A DNA stretch of 64,000 bases from Bursaphelenchus xylophilus (taxonomy: Eukaryota > Nematoda > Chromadorea > Rhabditida > Aphelenchoididae). Positions 13,418-25,846 of this stretch are shown in pieces (position 1 is the first letter of the stretch; each line of letters begins with the position of its first letter). The stretch spans positions 8,494,001 through 8,558,000 of the forward strand of contig CAJFCV020000003.1 of the NCBI GenBank assembly GCA_904066235.2, read 5' to 3'. The notes under the pieces were generated by a model. The model was given only the letters and a program-made list of their open reading frames with translations. It was not told where the DNA came from and did not search any database. The position numbers were made by a program, and so were the translations under genes.

Positions 13418-14888
13418 GTGCCCGACAATTAAAAGTGAAGTCTCGATTCTGAGCCCGACGCTGCCCTGAGGCACAAGCTGTTCCCTCAGGGCTCTTCGGT
13501 ACTCTACGGCAATGCAGAGTGCAAATTTTCATACATGTGCACTTTAAACGCACTGTGCAACGGGCGCTTGAAAAATTTTTGGTCGACAATTAAAAGTGAA
13601 GTTTTTAATTTTTAGAATTACCTGAACCTGTGAGAGATCTGTTGGGATTGAAACTATTAAGAAACATAGTCAAGCTTACAATGAAGAGCCCTAGACACAA
13701 TTTACGAAAATTGGCCGAGTTTTAGGGTACCATTGCCCGGCATCAAGACGCGGGGTTTGTGTGCCACAAAACGGGGCCTTTAGGCACTATTTGTCATAAT
13801 ACTGGTAATTTTATGATGCTGAATACATTTTCTGACAATGTTCGTCCAAATAATACTGCGAGGTTGTCAAATTTTCGTGCGCTTCAAAACGTTCTTGTTG
13901 ATATGGCTAACAGCTAGGTGCCTATTTTGATTTATACCGTAGCAGGGACCAGTATCTCCCTTGGTTTGATAGTAGGATCGCGGTGGATAGACACCCTTCT
14001 AACCAAAAAACGTTACTTTTTAATGTTATCGCCCCTTTCAGAGACAAGAATAGCGAGTCACAACGGCTTCCTAAAGTTGCTGAAATTCACCTTCCATAAC
14101 CGGGTTTAACGCTATGATTTGGGTTTCAATAACCTAAACACACTTCAAATGAGTGTTCAGGATATAAATTAGTCAAAAACGCCATCATAAGTTTCAATTT
14201 CGCTGCATCGAGTTATGCGAAAAATGCTTATATACCAAGTCAAGTCAAGTGTATCGGTAAAAACGGGATAAGTATGCACCTCCAACTAAACAACGCTGTT
14301 TCTAGCTGCAAAGAGAGTGACAGAAAAGTACAAGACAAAAGCAGCGCTGATTATGCATACATCGTTCGAAATTGCATCGATATTCTCCATGACTTGTACC
14401 GTTGTTGATAAGAACGCTTTGCAGCGCACCAAAATTTGACAAACTCGCAGTATTATTTGGACGAACATTGTCAGAAAATGTATTCAGCATCATAAAATTA
14501 CCAGTATTATGACAAATAGTGCCTACGGGCCCCGTTTTGTGGCACACAAACCTCGCGTCTTGATGCCGGGCAATGGTACCCTAAAACTCGGCCAATTTTC
14601 GTAAATTGTGTCTAGGGCTCTTCACTGTAAGCTTGACTATGTTTCTTAATAGTTTCAATCCCAACAGATCTCTCACAGGTTCAGGTAATTCTAAAAATTA
14701 AAAACTTCACTTTTAATTGTCGCCCAAAAATTTTTCAAGCGCCCGTTGAACAGTGCGTTTAAAGTGCACATGTATGAAAATTTGCACTCTGCATTGCCGT
14801 AGAGTACCGAAGAGCCCTGAGGGAACAGCTTGTGCCTCAGGGCAGCGTCGGGCTCAGAATCGAGACTTCACTTTTAATTGTCGGGCAC
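13418..14888. mobile_element. Foldback-type element with ~485-bp terminal inverted repeats
   Basis: The left arm (13418-about 13903) and right arm (about 14404-14888) are inverted copies differing by scattered substitutions. Both begin GTGCCCGACAATTAAAAGTG at the outer edge. The flanks read TA|GTGCCC...GGGCAC|TA, consistent with a TA target-site duplication as in Tc1/mariner-type elements, although TATA on both sides leaves the exact border open. Each arm holds a small inner hairpin (CCCTGAGG...CCTCAGGG) and a second copy of CGACAATTAAAAGTGAAG about 165 bp in. The roughly 500-bp centre has a 63-codon frame (13918-14109) with no recognisable transposase motif, so the element is probably non-autonomous. 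It sits between two paralogous receptor genes. Confidence 0.85.
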
Positions 14889-16879
14889 TATATATATATT
14901 ATCAAATTTTCACCACTTTAAAGTCAACATTTTACTTGCATGCTTGCACAAGGTGGTCTTAACTTGCTCTCAATGATTTCTAAATGTCTCAATACAAACG
15001 AGACGCCATACTATAATATGAAAAGTGTGCTTTAACTTTTGAGGTAATGACACAAGCAATATTGGCAGTTCCAATATCTCTCTTGTCGCTTATTTTCCTG
15101 CGCATAGTATCTCTGAGATGGTGTCCGAGATCGACCTGAAAGAACTTTTATTTTTTTTCACCCAAAATCAAAATAAACAATGCTTTCAAACTCCTAATTT
15201 CAGGCGATGTCGCACAACCGTTTATCGAATTGTGTGGTATCTTAATTGGTCATTAATTTAATCGAAATGCCCTTTATTTCAGTTCCGCAAATATGATATC
15301 AGCTTGTCGTATCAATTCGTACATGTGAAACCTAGAATATCGAAAATATCTATTAAAAGCGAAAAGATCAAATAACATGAGGACGTAGAAAGTACCCCAA
15401 TAATTAAGCGCCATTAATTTTCTAAAGTAGAGAACCTTGTTTTTTCCTCAAATTTTATTAACTTTTTGTCTTCGTAATTTTGTCTCCCTTTTAAAAACCA
15501 TGATGACCATCAGAAAACGTACATTATATAAAGCCTTGTACTACAAACAATGTTGTAAAAATAATTCATTTTTAGATCGCAGAGCGTCTAGCCGCTATAT
15601 TTTCTACAAAAAATTTTTTTTAAAGCTGCCTTTAACGCACATAAAGGATTTTGCCATAGACATAAAACGACGACGAATTGAACGTATTAAACTCATCACA
15701 CTTTTCGGGTTTTTTACTTCCGATCTTTTCTTCCTTTTTCAATAATAATATCATCACGCTATGTTACGATATCTAGGATATGTCATTGTAATCTCAGCCA
15801 TTACAATTACTACGCCTTATATCCGTTCTAATAAACTTTTTTTTGACATATAAAAAAGTTTTCTGAAATTATTAATCCTGTTTTCGTGGAAGTTTGTTTT
15901 ATTCGAAGTTCATGTACATTTTTAAATGCAGTCCCGGTTTACACAGATATAAAAGTATGTTGCAAAGTATTCTTGCCAGGTCTTTGACCATTTTAGGCCC
16001 ATTTTTATTAACTCACTTCCTGGTTTTGCATGACATTTATTTTTTTTTGTTCAACAGAATCAAATAATTCTATCCGTTATGGGTTCATTGGTGTGTCAAC
16101 CGTCTAAGGATTTGCAAGAAGCCTTCAAATTATAATTACGAAGTAGCAACATTTTTGCCAAGGAAAAAAAAACAAAAAACGCGCTGTCCAAAAGTGTCAG
16201 GACTTTATGGCGCGACTAGTATTAAGATTTCTAATCTTTGGCTTTGCAAACTTTCAACGTCCCAGTGTAACCTTTCCGTTAATTCTTGACCTGTAATTAA
16301 TAATGCAAGCATTCCAATTAGGGCGCCGAAATCGACGGTCTAGTACTGTAAAATTAGTTATGGACACAAATGTTACATGTTACATTTCCGTTACATTCCG
16401 TGTCTTTTTACATCGGATTGCCCCGAATTTTCAATTGTTCTTTACACTCCGCTTTTACGCAATTTCGAACTGTAAATTCCAGACATTCCATAGGTCGGAC
16501 ACATTCCTTGCTGAGGTAGTTTTAAACCAGAAGAATCTCTTTTATTGACAAATGAAACAATCTTTATTAGTTGTTATTCGCCTTGGGGGGACTGAACCAT
16601 TCGTGGACAACGTTGTTTTTAAAATGCTTTAGAAAACCATTGCGAAATTTTAAAACGCCTTCCAATAAACGAGAGATAACCGTTACAAATAAGCGTATAT
16701 TAGAGGTAATAGTGCATCTTGTGTGGCCACTTATTAATACCGGGTTTTACTATTCTTATAACCTTAATTGGTACATATGCCAAGGTCAAAGTATAAGTGC
16801 ATGAATTTCTTGAGAAATACGACTATTTACCTATTCATAAAGCAGATATAACACTACAATTCTATCGTCCTACTTTTAG

Positions 16880-18409
16880 ATGAAGTTCCATTCAATTTTT
16901 GTTTTGACCAATGCGGGCATGGGATTCCTATCGTCACTGTATGTGATTTTCTTGGCATTATGCAAAACGAGGAACCGGGAAGTTCACGTTTATCGAAAAA
17001 TGCTGATTCTGAATGCAACAGTCGATCTATTGTATGTCATCGATACCGCTTTGTCAATACCGGTATGCTCAAAATTGAAACGAGAAAACGACGGTATCAC
17101 TTTTTCAGAATGTTGTTTTTTCCTCAGGCGTCATTTTCATCCTATGGGAGAACCCGATCGTCCATCGCCGTTCATTCGATGTCTACACATGCCTTATGGT
17201 TCAGACCTTCTTCATCTACCTCTCGGTCCTCATTCTGCCTATTCAGTTCATCTATCGGTACAGTGTGATCTCTTCGAATGGGTACACCTTCTCCACGGTG
17301 CTCAAGGTTCTTGCCGGCTGTTTTGCTTACTTGACTATTCATTGTTCCTTTTTGTCCTATACATATCAATCACCCGCTCCCGTGTATGATGCCATTCTGA
17401 GAGGTCAAGGAGTTGCGGAGGAGGATTTGATCTACGTGGCGGGAGATAAGGTGAGTATTTTGAATACAGATTTCTAGCAGAAAGGACTAGTAAACTATTA
17501 GACAGACTGAAGAATTTTTTGATCTTATTGCCAAATTAAAATTTTGACTTCTTGCTCCAGTGCCAACGGAAATTGTTTCGCTTGATTCTCATGTTGAAAG
17601 CAATGGCATTCGTTTCTTAAACCGTATACCGGTGTATGCCATGTGTACCATTTAATTCCACTTTTTATGTCTGTGCTCGAACGTAGCCAGAGTTGCGTTT
17701 GTAGTCAACAAAAATATTTTTAGGAAATCATTTCCATTGAATTCAAAACACGCAAAGTTCTTCCACTTTTTTGATAAATTTGACGTGTTTCTAAATACAG
17801 TATACAACTATTTTAATTAGCTGAACAGTAAATAGCATCGCGGCAATTTGCTCGTCATTTGTAAGACATGTATTACCTAACATTCACTTTGGTTACTTTA
17901 TAACAATCCTTCCTTCGCAACAAATTTAATAAGATTACGTTTTTTAGGATGCAAACTGGTGGTTAATTCCGCACTTTGGAAGTTGTATGCTGATGACCGT
18001 GGCAAGCTACACAACGATAATCGTAGTCTACATCAAGACACAAAAGGTCCTTCAACAATTTGAAGCTCATATGACCGTTTCAACTAGGCGGGCTCAGCGT
18101 CAAATGACCAGAATCATCCTTCTTCAAGCCTTTTATCCAGTAGTTCTTCTCTGTTTTCCCAGCTTCTTCATGGCGTTTGGGCCGTTGATTAATGTCAAGT
18201 CGGACTATCTAGGGATAGTCTGCGAAATCAGCGTTCATCTGATACCAATTTTGAATTCTATAGCAGTCGTATCCTGCATCCCATCGTATCGGCGGGTCAC
18301 TTGGAGGATAATTCAAGTAATAATGCGTTGCAATGACGTAGCGCCGTTGGAAAATTCGAATATCCACAGTAGTACCAAGCCTACGAAACATATCTCGCAA
18401 CTGAGTTGA
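16880..18409 (+). CDS. Srd-like seven-transmembrane chemoreceptor, copy B
   Basis: Three exons (16880-17062, 17109-17450, 17948-18409) encode 328 residues. Exons 1 and 2 have exactly the same lengths and phases as in the upstream paralogue (183 and 342 bp); introns differ (46 and 497 bp here, 89 and 165 bp there). Shared motifs include VYRKMLILNA, FILWENP, FIYRYSV, SFLSYTYQ, GDK at the exon 2 end, RRAQRQMTRIILLQAFYP and PSYRR. The TM core is strongly conserved, whereas the C-terminal tail has diverged in sequence and length. It was probably produced by tandem duplication and is presumably expressed in chemosensory neurons. As in copy A, an acceptor-like TACTTTTAG abuts the ATG. Family call is by motif recognition. 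Confidence 0.85.
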
Positions 18410-20542
18410 GCAGCAATTCAAACCGCGTCTACAGCAAATATGTAATCGAAAATTTTAATTGTAATTTGTGCCAAGTATCTCTTCTGTCAAATTCGGGTGG
18501 AAGGTTGATTTTTAATACCGCCTCTCCTGTGATTGCAATTTGCTTATTGCATCGTTTACCTTGTGAAATAGACCGTCTTATAAACCATGCTGATCTCAAA
18601 GCAATAATGTATCATAATCATCGTAATCATCAAAATAATTTATTCAATATACATATGAACCTTTCGAATAAAACTTATATTTAATATTTTGTGTGCAACA
18701 TAACGCAGCATTTCCTTCAAAGATCCAAGCCCCTTCCCAAGGTGCTAATAGCATGCCATATGCTATTTAAAGCTTATGTTTCCAGCAGCTCAAACAGCCG
18801 ATGTCCTTTCAAGGAAAATACACAAAGCGAGTGGACAATGAGAGCGCCGGATGCGGGAAAAGAAAGCCGAACAAACATTTCAACGCCCCACCAACACATT
18901 CGCAATACAACATCCAATATGCGGTTGTTGAAGCCGAATTTCCCATAGGGCCATTCTGCGAAGGTCGAGTTTTGATGGGACGAAGATAATGGATCGGGGT
19001 CTACGGGGCGGTGTATGTAGAGCAATGTGTGAAAATATATATGTTTTCAGAGTCAATCGAAAAGATGTCTATTCAACTTAATTGTGGATGTTTTTGGGGC
19101 TTCTGACTATCCTGGTATGAAAATTGCTGAAATTTTGTGAGGGTAACACTACACAGTTTCATCAAAAAATATCTATTAATTCCTCTCTTGTCATCCCTTA
19201 GTTTCTCGTCTGAAACGATCGTTGAATATCCCTTATATCGTCGCCAGGTGTGAACTGAGATTTTCAGGAATTGAAATGTGGTTTAAGCAAATACTATTTT
19301 CAGAAACTGAAGAAACTCTGAGTGCGTCACTCCTCAATTTTTCACTTCGGAATTGTAAAAGGAAACCTCCCAAAATCCCACAACCTTGATGTTCCATAAA
19401 CCCTCCAACAATCTATAATTTCCCCACATTTTTTTGCACTCCCATCCATAAAACGTGGGAGCGGCGTTGATTTACAGCCAAGGAAATCCGATCGACCGAA
19501 TCTTCACACATCCCCCGCTTATCCCTTTTTTTCGCGCACTTTTCCTCCTTTTTCGTGCCGCTCTGAATAAATTACGTTAATTTAGACCTCTAATACCTCA
19601 CCAATATCATTTTTGGACTCTAAATATTTTTAAAATTTGACAACGTAGGCTCAGAATACTGTAACCGGAAGTTAACGCAGTTTCGACGCGATTTTTTGCT
19701 CGATTTAGCAAAAAATATGGTGCCCATTGACTTCAAAAAACACTTTCCGGTGCTAAAAACATTTTTGAGCTTCTATTGCCCAAAGCGGAAAAACATTTGG
19801 ACCAAAAGACGTTTGCACCGATAGATTTTCAACTTTTTTGAAGGCAATTTTTTGGGCAATTCAGCGGAAATTTTGGGGAAATCAAAGATTTTTTTGGGTT
19901 GAGTACCACCTAATGAAGATTTATGGGAACATAGATAGTAAAATACGACTTCTCTTCTTTTCGAAAAATCAAAAAATCCTCAAATTTTTTGCTTTTTTTC
20001 ACAAGGTTTTTTTATTTTTATGATTTTTTTCATTCTTTTCCCCCTTTTCCACGCAAAAATTAGCATTTTTCGCACGCTCGCGGGGCCGAAAATAATTCGT
20101 GTCCATCCTTGTCCCCAAATTTGCACATTTTTCGGACCTTGACCAAGCCGAAAGGGCGAAGGGAGAAGCGCATCCAGGCGGAAATCCGACTCCTTACCTT
20201 TTAAAGGCCGGAGGCAAACGAATTTCTCTGCACACTATTATATTTGACGTCGCGAGAGTTGAATACCGAGACGTCTGCGCGTGAGGAAAAATTGCTGCTG
20301 TTTTGGTTGGAGGGCTGATCGCTCAAACATGGGTCATGGTATATACAGGTAGTTAGTTTTTATCGATAAAAGTGATCCGGAAAACGAAACTGAATGTAAA
20401 TGATTTTTTCATTATTTAGTTTTTTTTTTCTCGAACTGACCAGTCGATTTTTTTTGCCATTTTTTGACAACTTCACAATCAATTCTCATCTTTCTTTCCT
20501 TGCCTTTTGATTCAAAAAGAAAAAGAAGAGAGGCTGGAGTGT
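18410..20542. other. 3' UTR of receptor B and non-coding spacer
   Basis: The first 260 bp is 3' untranslated sequence of receptor B. The rest is AT-rich and without a supported gene. A GC-richer segment at about 20060-20285 contains, on the minus strand, a strong donor-like CTTTAAAAG|GTAAGGAG near 20195. It could be an untranslated first exon of a minus-strand transcript, but I found no matching downstream coding exon. Confidence 0.5.
18667..18672 (+). terminator. Polyadenylation signal, receptor B
   Basis: AATAAA lies about 260 bp after the stop codon of receptor B and is followed by T-rich sequence. Confidence 0.5.
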
Positions 20543-20615
20543 GGCCGCGTGGCGCAATGGATAACGCGTCGGTCTACGGAACCGAAGATTGTAGGTTCGA
20601 ATCCTGCCGTGGTCG
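20543..20615 (+). tRNA. tRNA-Arg (anticodon ACG)
   Basis: A complete 73-nt cloverleaf without intron. The acceptor stem GGCCGCG pairs with CGTGGTC (two G-U pairs) and the discriminator base is G. The D-arm is GCG/CGC around CAATGGATAA. The anticodon stem TCGGT/ACCGA encloses loop CTACGGA, giving anticodon ACG (read as ICG after modification). The T-arm is GTAGG/CCTGC with loop TTCGAAT. A run of T starts about 8 bp downstream and serves as the Pol III terminator. Internal A-box (TGGCGCAATGG) and B-box (GGTTCGAATCC) are intact, so the gene looks functional. Confidence 0.97.
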
Positions 20616-22582
20616 AAATCATTTTTTCCTTTTTTCCGTCTTGATAGAAATTATTTTTTGCCATTTAAACCATATCCAATCAAAGTACTGTCTCAATTTT
20701 CCATTACAACGCACTTGAAATCCATTTTTACGTTCATAAAATCCATTTTTCGCACTTTTCCGTCGCATTACTTTACGTTCTGTCCCTCTTTTCCAAATCT
20801 GTTTGAAGAGCGCTCAAAATACATTTTTATACTCTCTGGGCCGCTTAATAAGTGCGAGCATATTAAAAAAGGATACTATGTGCCCAAAAATGGCTGTCGG
20901 CTGGGCGTGAAAAAGTGGATTTCATTTGGAATGGGGTCATATTATAGTAGACACGGCTGATACTAGCCTTTCATTCTGGGTGTCAATGGTGTAAATGGAT
21001 TCAGAAAGCATTAATGTTCCCAAAAAATGAGTTGGAACCAGATTGGGATAGAAAAATCATGATTTTTTATGATTTTTGTACACCTGAGCAACACTTATCA
21101 TTCCCGTCGGCTCTCGACTCGCATCCTGAAAATTGTCTCGCGGATCTGTAAAGCGCAGCTTCAAGACGAATTCGTCCGCTTCGTTTTTTTTATGTCTTCA
21201 CGTGTCTTCTCGTTTGTCGTTTTTTCAAAAGGAAATCGGACTCGTTTTTTGCTCACTAAAGACATAATTTACTTTAAAAATAGGGCGGAAAGGCGTTTGG
21301 AAGATCATTATCATATTTCTCTTGGAATTCCTGGAGCGAATGGATCGGTTTGATCATGGGGCTCCGGGCCAGACATTGCGTCAGAATGATTGGCGAAGTG
21401 TAATACATGCTGGGTGTGTTTTGTTGTTTGTTTCGAGTTTTTGATTGAGATATGTCATAGAATTAACAAAAAAATTTAGGCATTTTCATAATTTTATATG
21501 CAGCTGCTCTCCGATTTCGGGCTCTAAAATTTGGAATGAAAATGCCAAAGGTCAGTACGGGGGCCTCCTTGAACCTGGGCACATCATATTTGGCGGACAA
21601 AAAATGTGGCACCTAAGCTTCAGTTTGATATAAATTTTATAGAAATTGGTGCATTATTGGCGGAGAAATACTTGAAATAAGGATGGAAGCTTCGGCTGAA
21701 CCACCCTGTATTAAGACCTCCCAAATCGCCACAAATTATACTTTTTGGCAACAAAATATAAGCATATTTATTTTACCTTTTCCTCAATACTTTCGTTTCT
21801 TTCTGTTTTCCTAGACCACCTAAAACTCCCTGCTCGCCCTCCAAATTTAACAAATTGCGCCAAGGAATCCCTCAATTTTTCATTTTTTTCTCATCCCGAA
21901 AGAGCATCGAAAAAAGTCGGCTGAAAAAATAGAAAACACCGCGTGAGAGCGAAAAAATATTTATTTATTTTCTGTTTTTTGGAGTCTCATGGAAAAGAGA
22001 AAAGTCCCTCGTTATAAGCGAAAGAAGCGGGGGACTCGTGATTGACTCCGCGTCCCGAGTTTGTAGCCGTTTTTTTGCACCGTGCAATCGTCTAATTCAT
22101 GGTTACTTTTGGAAAAATATTTTTTTGATGACTTTTGGGGAAGTTAAAAATGAAATGGACAAGATTATTATAATTATTTTTTATAGAATCCACACATTTT
22201 TTAGCATTTTGCTTTTGTTTTCTTGACACTTTTGTTCATGCGAGCTTTTCTTTTTTTGTATCATACACTCAATAGGTCTTAAAAATTAATTTTTGATTTA
22301 CAAAGCTCATTTTCATAATCATGTTTTCTCCATTCCTCATAATTTTATTTTCCTTTCGCTCATAAACATTCGCAGAATTCTCCGAGGGATTCTGAAGAAC
22401 TCCGAACCGAATCTTCAACAAACATATGCGGAATCTAAAATTAAAAAAAAATTGTTTTGAAAAAGAAATTTCGGGATTTTTTGATTTTTTTGGGCGAAAA
22501 ATACGTAATTTTTGTTTAGAAAAAGTCTTTTGTCATAAAATTTTCAACCAACAAGCTCGTCGTAATGATATAAGAAAAAGTG

Positions 22583-22824
22583 TTAGCAAATATTGAAGAC
22601 TCCAAAAATTTGTTCAATTTCCAATTCCAGAGTGATTTAGGAAAAAACTTTTGTTTACATTTTTGTTTCCTTTTTTATTGCAGTTGACGTTTTCTTGAGG
22701 AGCTTGTTCAAAAAGATTCTTATCATTTTTTTCAAAAAAAGTGACAAACCTAACAGCTGCAGCTGGAGACTAATAATAGGTAAAAAGGCTCCGAAAATTG
22801 AGGGCATGTGCTATAAATTGGTTT
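22583..22824 (+). repeat. Dispersed direct repeat, copy 1
   Basis: It is about 85% identical by eye to 24487-24732, including GTTTACATTTTTGTTTCC, a TTTATTGCAGTTG stretch, GTGACAAACCTAACAGCTG and GAGGGCATGTGCTATAAATT. Both copies are in the same orientation 1.9 kb apart. No inverted ends or coding frame is seen. Confidence 0.75.
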
Positions 22825-24486
22825 AGAATGGCTGTCGAGGAGCTTGCTTTTTTATTACATTTGGGATAATAGACTTGTTTTGCAAGCCATTTTTTGGTGA
22901 ATTTGAAAACATTTCCCGTTGAAAATCGGCCTAAATTTTTTTATTTTTTTGTCATAAACCCACTTCATCATAAAATTTGCTCCGGAAAACAAAAATAAAC
23001 CCAAAAACCCTAAAAAAGGTTGAAAAAACTTTCTTTGATTTCTCAAATGTCCCTCAAAACTACCCTTATTTTTTCTCGGGACTATTCTACTCCATAAACA
23101 AGGTCATTATTCAGTACAATCGTCCCTTTTTCTACAGTCCTCACTTCTTTTTTCCCATTCATTTCCCTCATTTACTGTTTATTTCTTGTCATTTGAGAGA
23201 GTGAGGACAAAGAACAATGAAAATTTCCTTCGACCCGTTCCGTTTCTGTTTTCCGTTCCTTTCCTTGAATTTGGAAGAGAGGGATGGGGCCATACCACAA
23301 GCTTAGACCACACGAGTTCCACGGGTAAATAAAAAAAATTGTTTTTTTTTGGAGGTCGTGTGATCCGAAATGGGTAATTCGAAAAAGTTTTAAATGTGTC
23401 TAGAAATGGTAAGGAAGGTCTCTTTTACTATTTGCATCTAAATTCAGCCTAGAATAGGACGAATAATGCCATAAATTTAGCAAAAATTATATGGCCTTCA
23501 GTTGATGGTCATGTATAATATAATTTGCAAAAAATAACCTTCCATTTATTAAATTACATCTAAGATGAGCTTATTACAAACTAGATTTGTTTCTTTTCCA
23601 GATTCGAACAGTTCGAAAGTATTGTCGCAGGCTCCCTATGAATATTCAACTGTTTACCACCGGAGGGTCAAGACGTTCAAAACATGTTTTTTGATTCAAA
23701 AAAGGCCAAGCAACGGGATTTGTTGATTGTATTCCGCGTAGAATTGATTATGGTGTAAGAATATGACTAAATTATTTGCTTGGAATATTTGAGACTGGAG
23801 GGAATTAAGATTTTTCGGTTAGCGCTATTTTCGCTGACATTATGCGTTTATTTTGCAAAAGTTTTTTGATCTTAGATTTGCCATTCCCGATAGAAAGTTG
23901 AATTTATAGACAAAATTTATGAGACCCATCAGAAGGAATGGCAATTATCCACTCAAAAAACCAAACCAAAGATCGAGTTTTGAGCAGTTTCCGACTTAAA
24001 AATATTGATGACTATAAAAAATATTGATGCAAGCACTAGCTAAAAATGTCTCATATGTCTTACAAAATTTTGCTCTAAATTTGAACCAATTTTTACCAAA
24101 ATCCGTCAAAAATTTTTTTACTTTTCTTAATTTCCAATTTTTGATCAAAACCAATCAGAATTCAAATCCATTCAATTGAACTATCAAAATGTTGTGCTTT
24201 TCAGCTTGCGTTCTGTTCAAATTGCCCTTCAAAAAGAACATTTCCTACTCTTTATTGTTACTCTTTCTTTTCCGAACCAAACAATTTGTCAGCTGATCGG
24301 CGCTGAGCGCACCTTTTCATTTTTTTGCGGGAAAAGATGTTGTTCTTGGGTTCCGGATCCCTCTTTCCTCCCAAAATTGCTATTTTTTGTTGGCATTTCC
24401 TTATGACATTCAAAATTAGTCATTCGTGGCAATAATGGGCCTTCATTTTTCAGTCAAAGAATGACCTATTATAACATTTAAAAATT

Positions 24487-24732
24487 AGTGAACAAATATT
24501 TAAGACTCCAAACATTTATTCATTTTCCAATCCCAAAGTGATTCAGGAAAAAACTTTTGTTTACATTTTTGTTTCCTTTTTTATTGCAGTTGTCGTTTTC
24601 TTGAGGAGGGTTCCAAGAAGATTCTTATCAATTTTTTCAAGAAAAGTGACAAACCTAACAGCTGGAGACTAACAGCTAATAAACGGTAAAAAAGACTCCG
24701 AGAATTGAGGGCATGTGCTATAAATTGGGTTG
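24487..24732 (+). repeat. Dispersed direct repeat, copy 2
   Basis: This is the second copy of the segment at 22583-22824. It differs by substitutions and by small insertions or deletions around the GCTGGAGACTAA motif. The origin is unknown: a local segmental duplication or two copies of an uncharacterised interspersed repeat. Confidence 0.75.
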
Positions 24733-25244
24733 GGGCTGGTTTGTTTATTACTGGCTTTATTTGATCATCTTGGATTCAAAAATGGCCGGAATGCGTATTT
24801 TTTAAAGTCATCTTCTGTTGTCTTTACTTCACATTGCTGTGGCATACATAAAGCCAAGGGATGTTCACTTTTTGATACCAAATTTAGCTCCCTATAATTC
24901 CTACTTTCATTTTGTTTAGCATGAAAATTGTTTTTCATCTCCTAAAGAATACATTTCCTAGTACTTTGTCATCTTTTTTACTGAATCTTACTTCCCAAAT
25001 TGATCCTTGAATTTCCCATTTTTTCCTCAATTTCCAAGGTTCTCCAACTCTCCCCTATAAATTACAACCTCCACCTTTTCTAAACAAAAACTTTAGCCAC
25101 CCCTTACCCCATGATTTCCCTTCCTTCCAGACGATTTAATTTGCTTTATCACAAACAGGAGCACCTGATTTTCGCCGAGGACCAAACGTTTTTACAAATA
25201 AAACATCCCCTAATCCTTCGTGTTTTTTTCGTTGGGTCGTTAAT

Positions 25245-25262
25245 TTCTTTCACGTGAAAGAA
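25245..25262. promoter_or_regulatory. 18-bp palindrome around a CACGTG E-box
   Basis: TTCTTTCACGTGAAAGAA is a perfect palindrome centred on the CACGTG E-box, about 590 bp upstream of the TBCEL-like start codon. CACGTG is the known site class for bHLH dimers (Myc/Max-like, TFEB/HLH-30-like). Use as an operator here is inference. Confidence 0.35.
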
Positions 25263-25790
25263 GAAAAACGAAAACTTTTCGGAGGGTTTTACTGTCTTTG
25301 GCGGGGTTTATCAGTAATAAATTTGTCTTAATCTTATCAATACAAGTTGTTTTGAAGGGCGCCAAAGTGGCTGGCAGTTGGTTTGGAAAAATTTTAGTGT
25401 TTACTTTGTGGTCTCCAGGGGGTTTTACGTGTTTACGAGCATAATTGAAGTAGAAAAATTGGAAAATTAAAGAAAAAATATATTACTTGTGATATTTTTT
25501 GATGATTTAACATAATTTTGAGGGTTCCCAGGATTAGTACTGGATATTTTTCAAAATTTTGCCTACCAGAAATTAATAAAATCGCCTTTGTTTGACATTT
25601 TTAAGGCCAAGAATTATATTATCCACGGCAAATTTTGATCCAAAAAAGTAAAAAATTTACATTTTAATTGTCTTTTCTAAATTTAAATTTAATTTTTCCT
25701 TTTCTATAAATTCATAGTCGCTCTCCGTGTTTTTTAATCTAATTTTTCTCTAAAACCTCATAAATTATACTGTAGGTAAGCCATAACCGG

Positions 25791-25797
25791 TATAAAA
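25791..25797 (+). promoter_or_regulatory. TATA box, TBCEL-like gene
   Basis: TATAAAA lies 50 bp upstream of the predicted ATG, which would place initiation about 25-30 bp later and leave a short leader. No acceptor tract abuts this ATG, unlike several other genes here. Confidence 0.45.
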
Positions 25798-25846
25798 CCC
25801 GTGCCATACGGATTCAAGTGGCCTACAACACTTCCAATTACGTGTA

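Larger units (their letters stand above)
12402..16879. other. Intergenic region between receptor paralogues
   Basis: No additional gene is supported. The stretch holds the 3' untranslated region of receptor A, a 1.47-kb element with long terminal inverted repeats (13418-14888), and about 2 kb of AT-rich sequence upstream of receptor B. The open frames at 15437-15745 and 16303-16548 show no family signature. Confidence 0.6.
20616..25790. other. Gene-free AT-rich stretch
   Basis: I find no supported gene in about 5.2 kb. The region is A/T-homopolymer-rich and its longest frames (under 100 codons) lack coding character. It contains a 240-bp segment duplicated at about 22583-22824 and 24487-24732, a solo transposon-end-like ACCACCCTGTA near 21700, and an 18-bp palindrome centred on CACGTG at 25245-25262. 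Confidence 0.6.

Noticed and set aside
18406..18684. 92-codon plus frame after receptor B
   Set aside because: It lies in the 3' untranslated region before the AATAAA and has no domain or start context.
20464..20718. 84-codon plus frame spanning the tRNA
   Set aside because: It runs through a complete tRNA-Arg gene.
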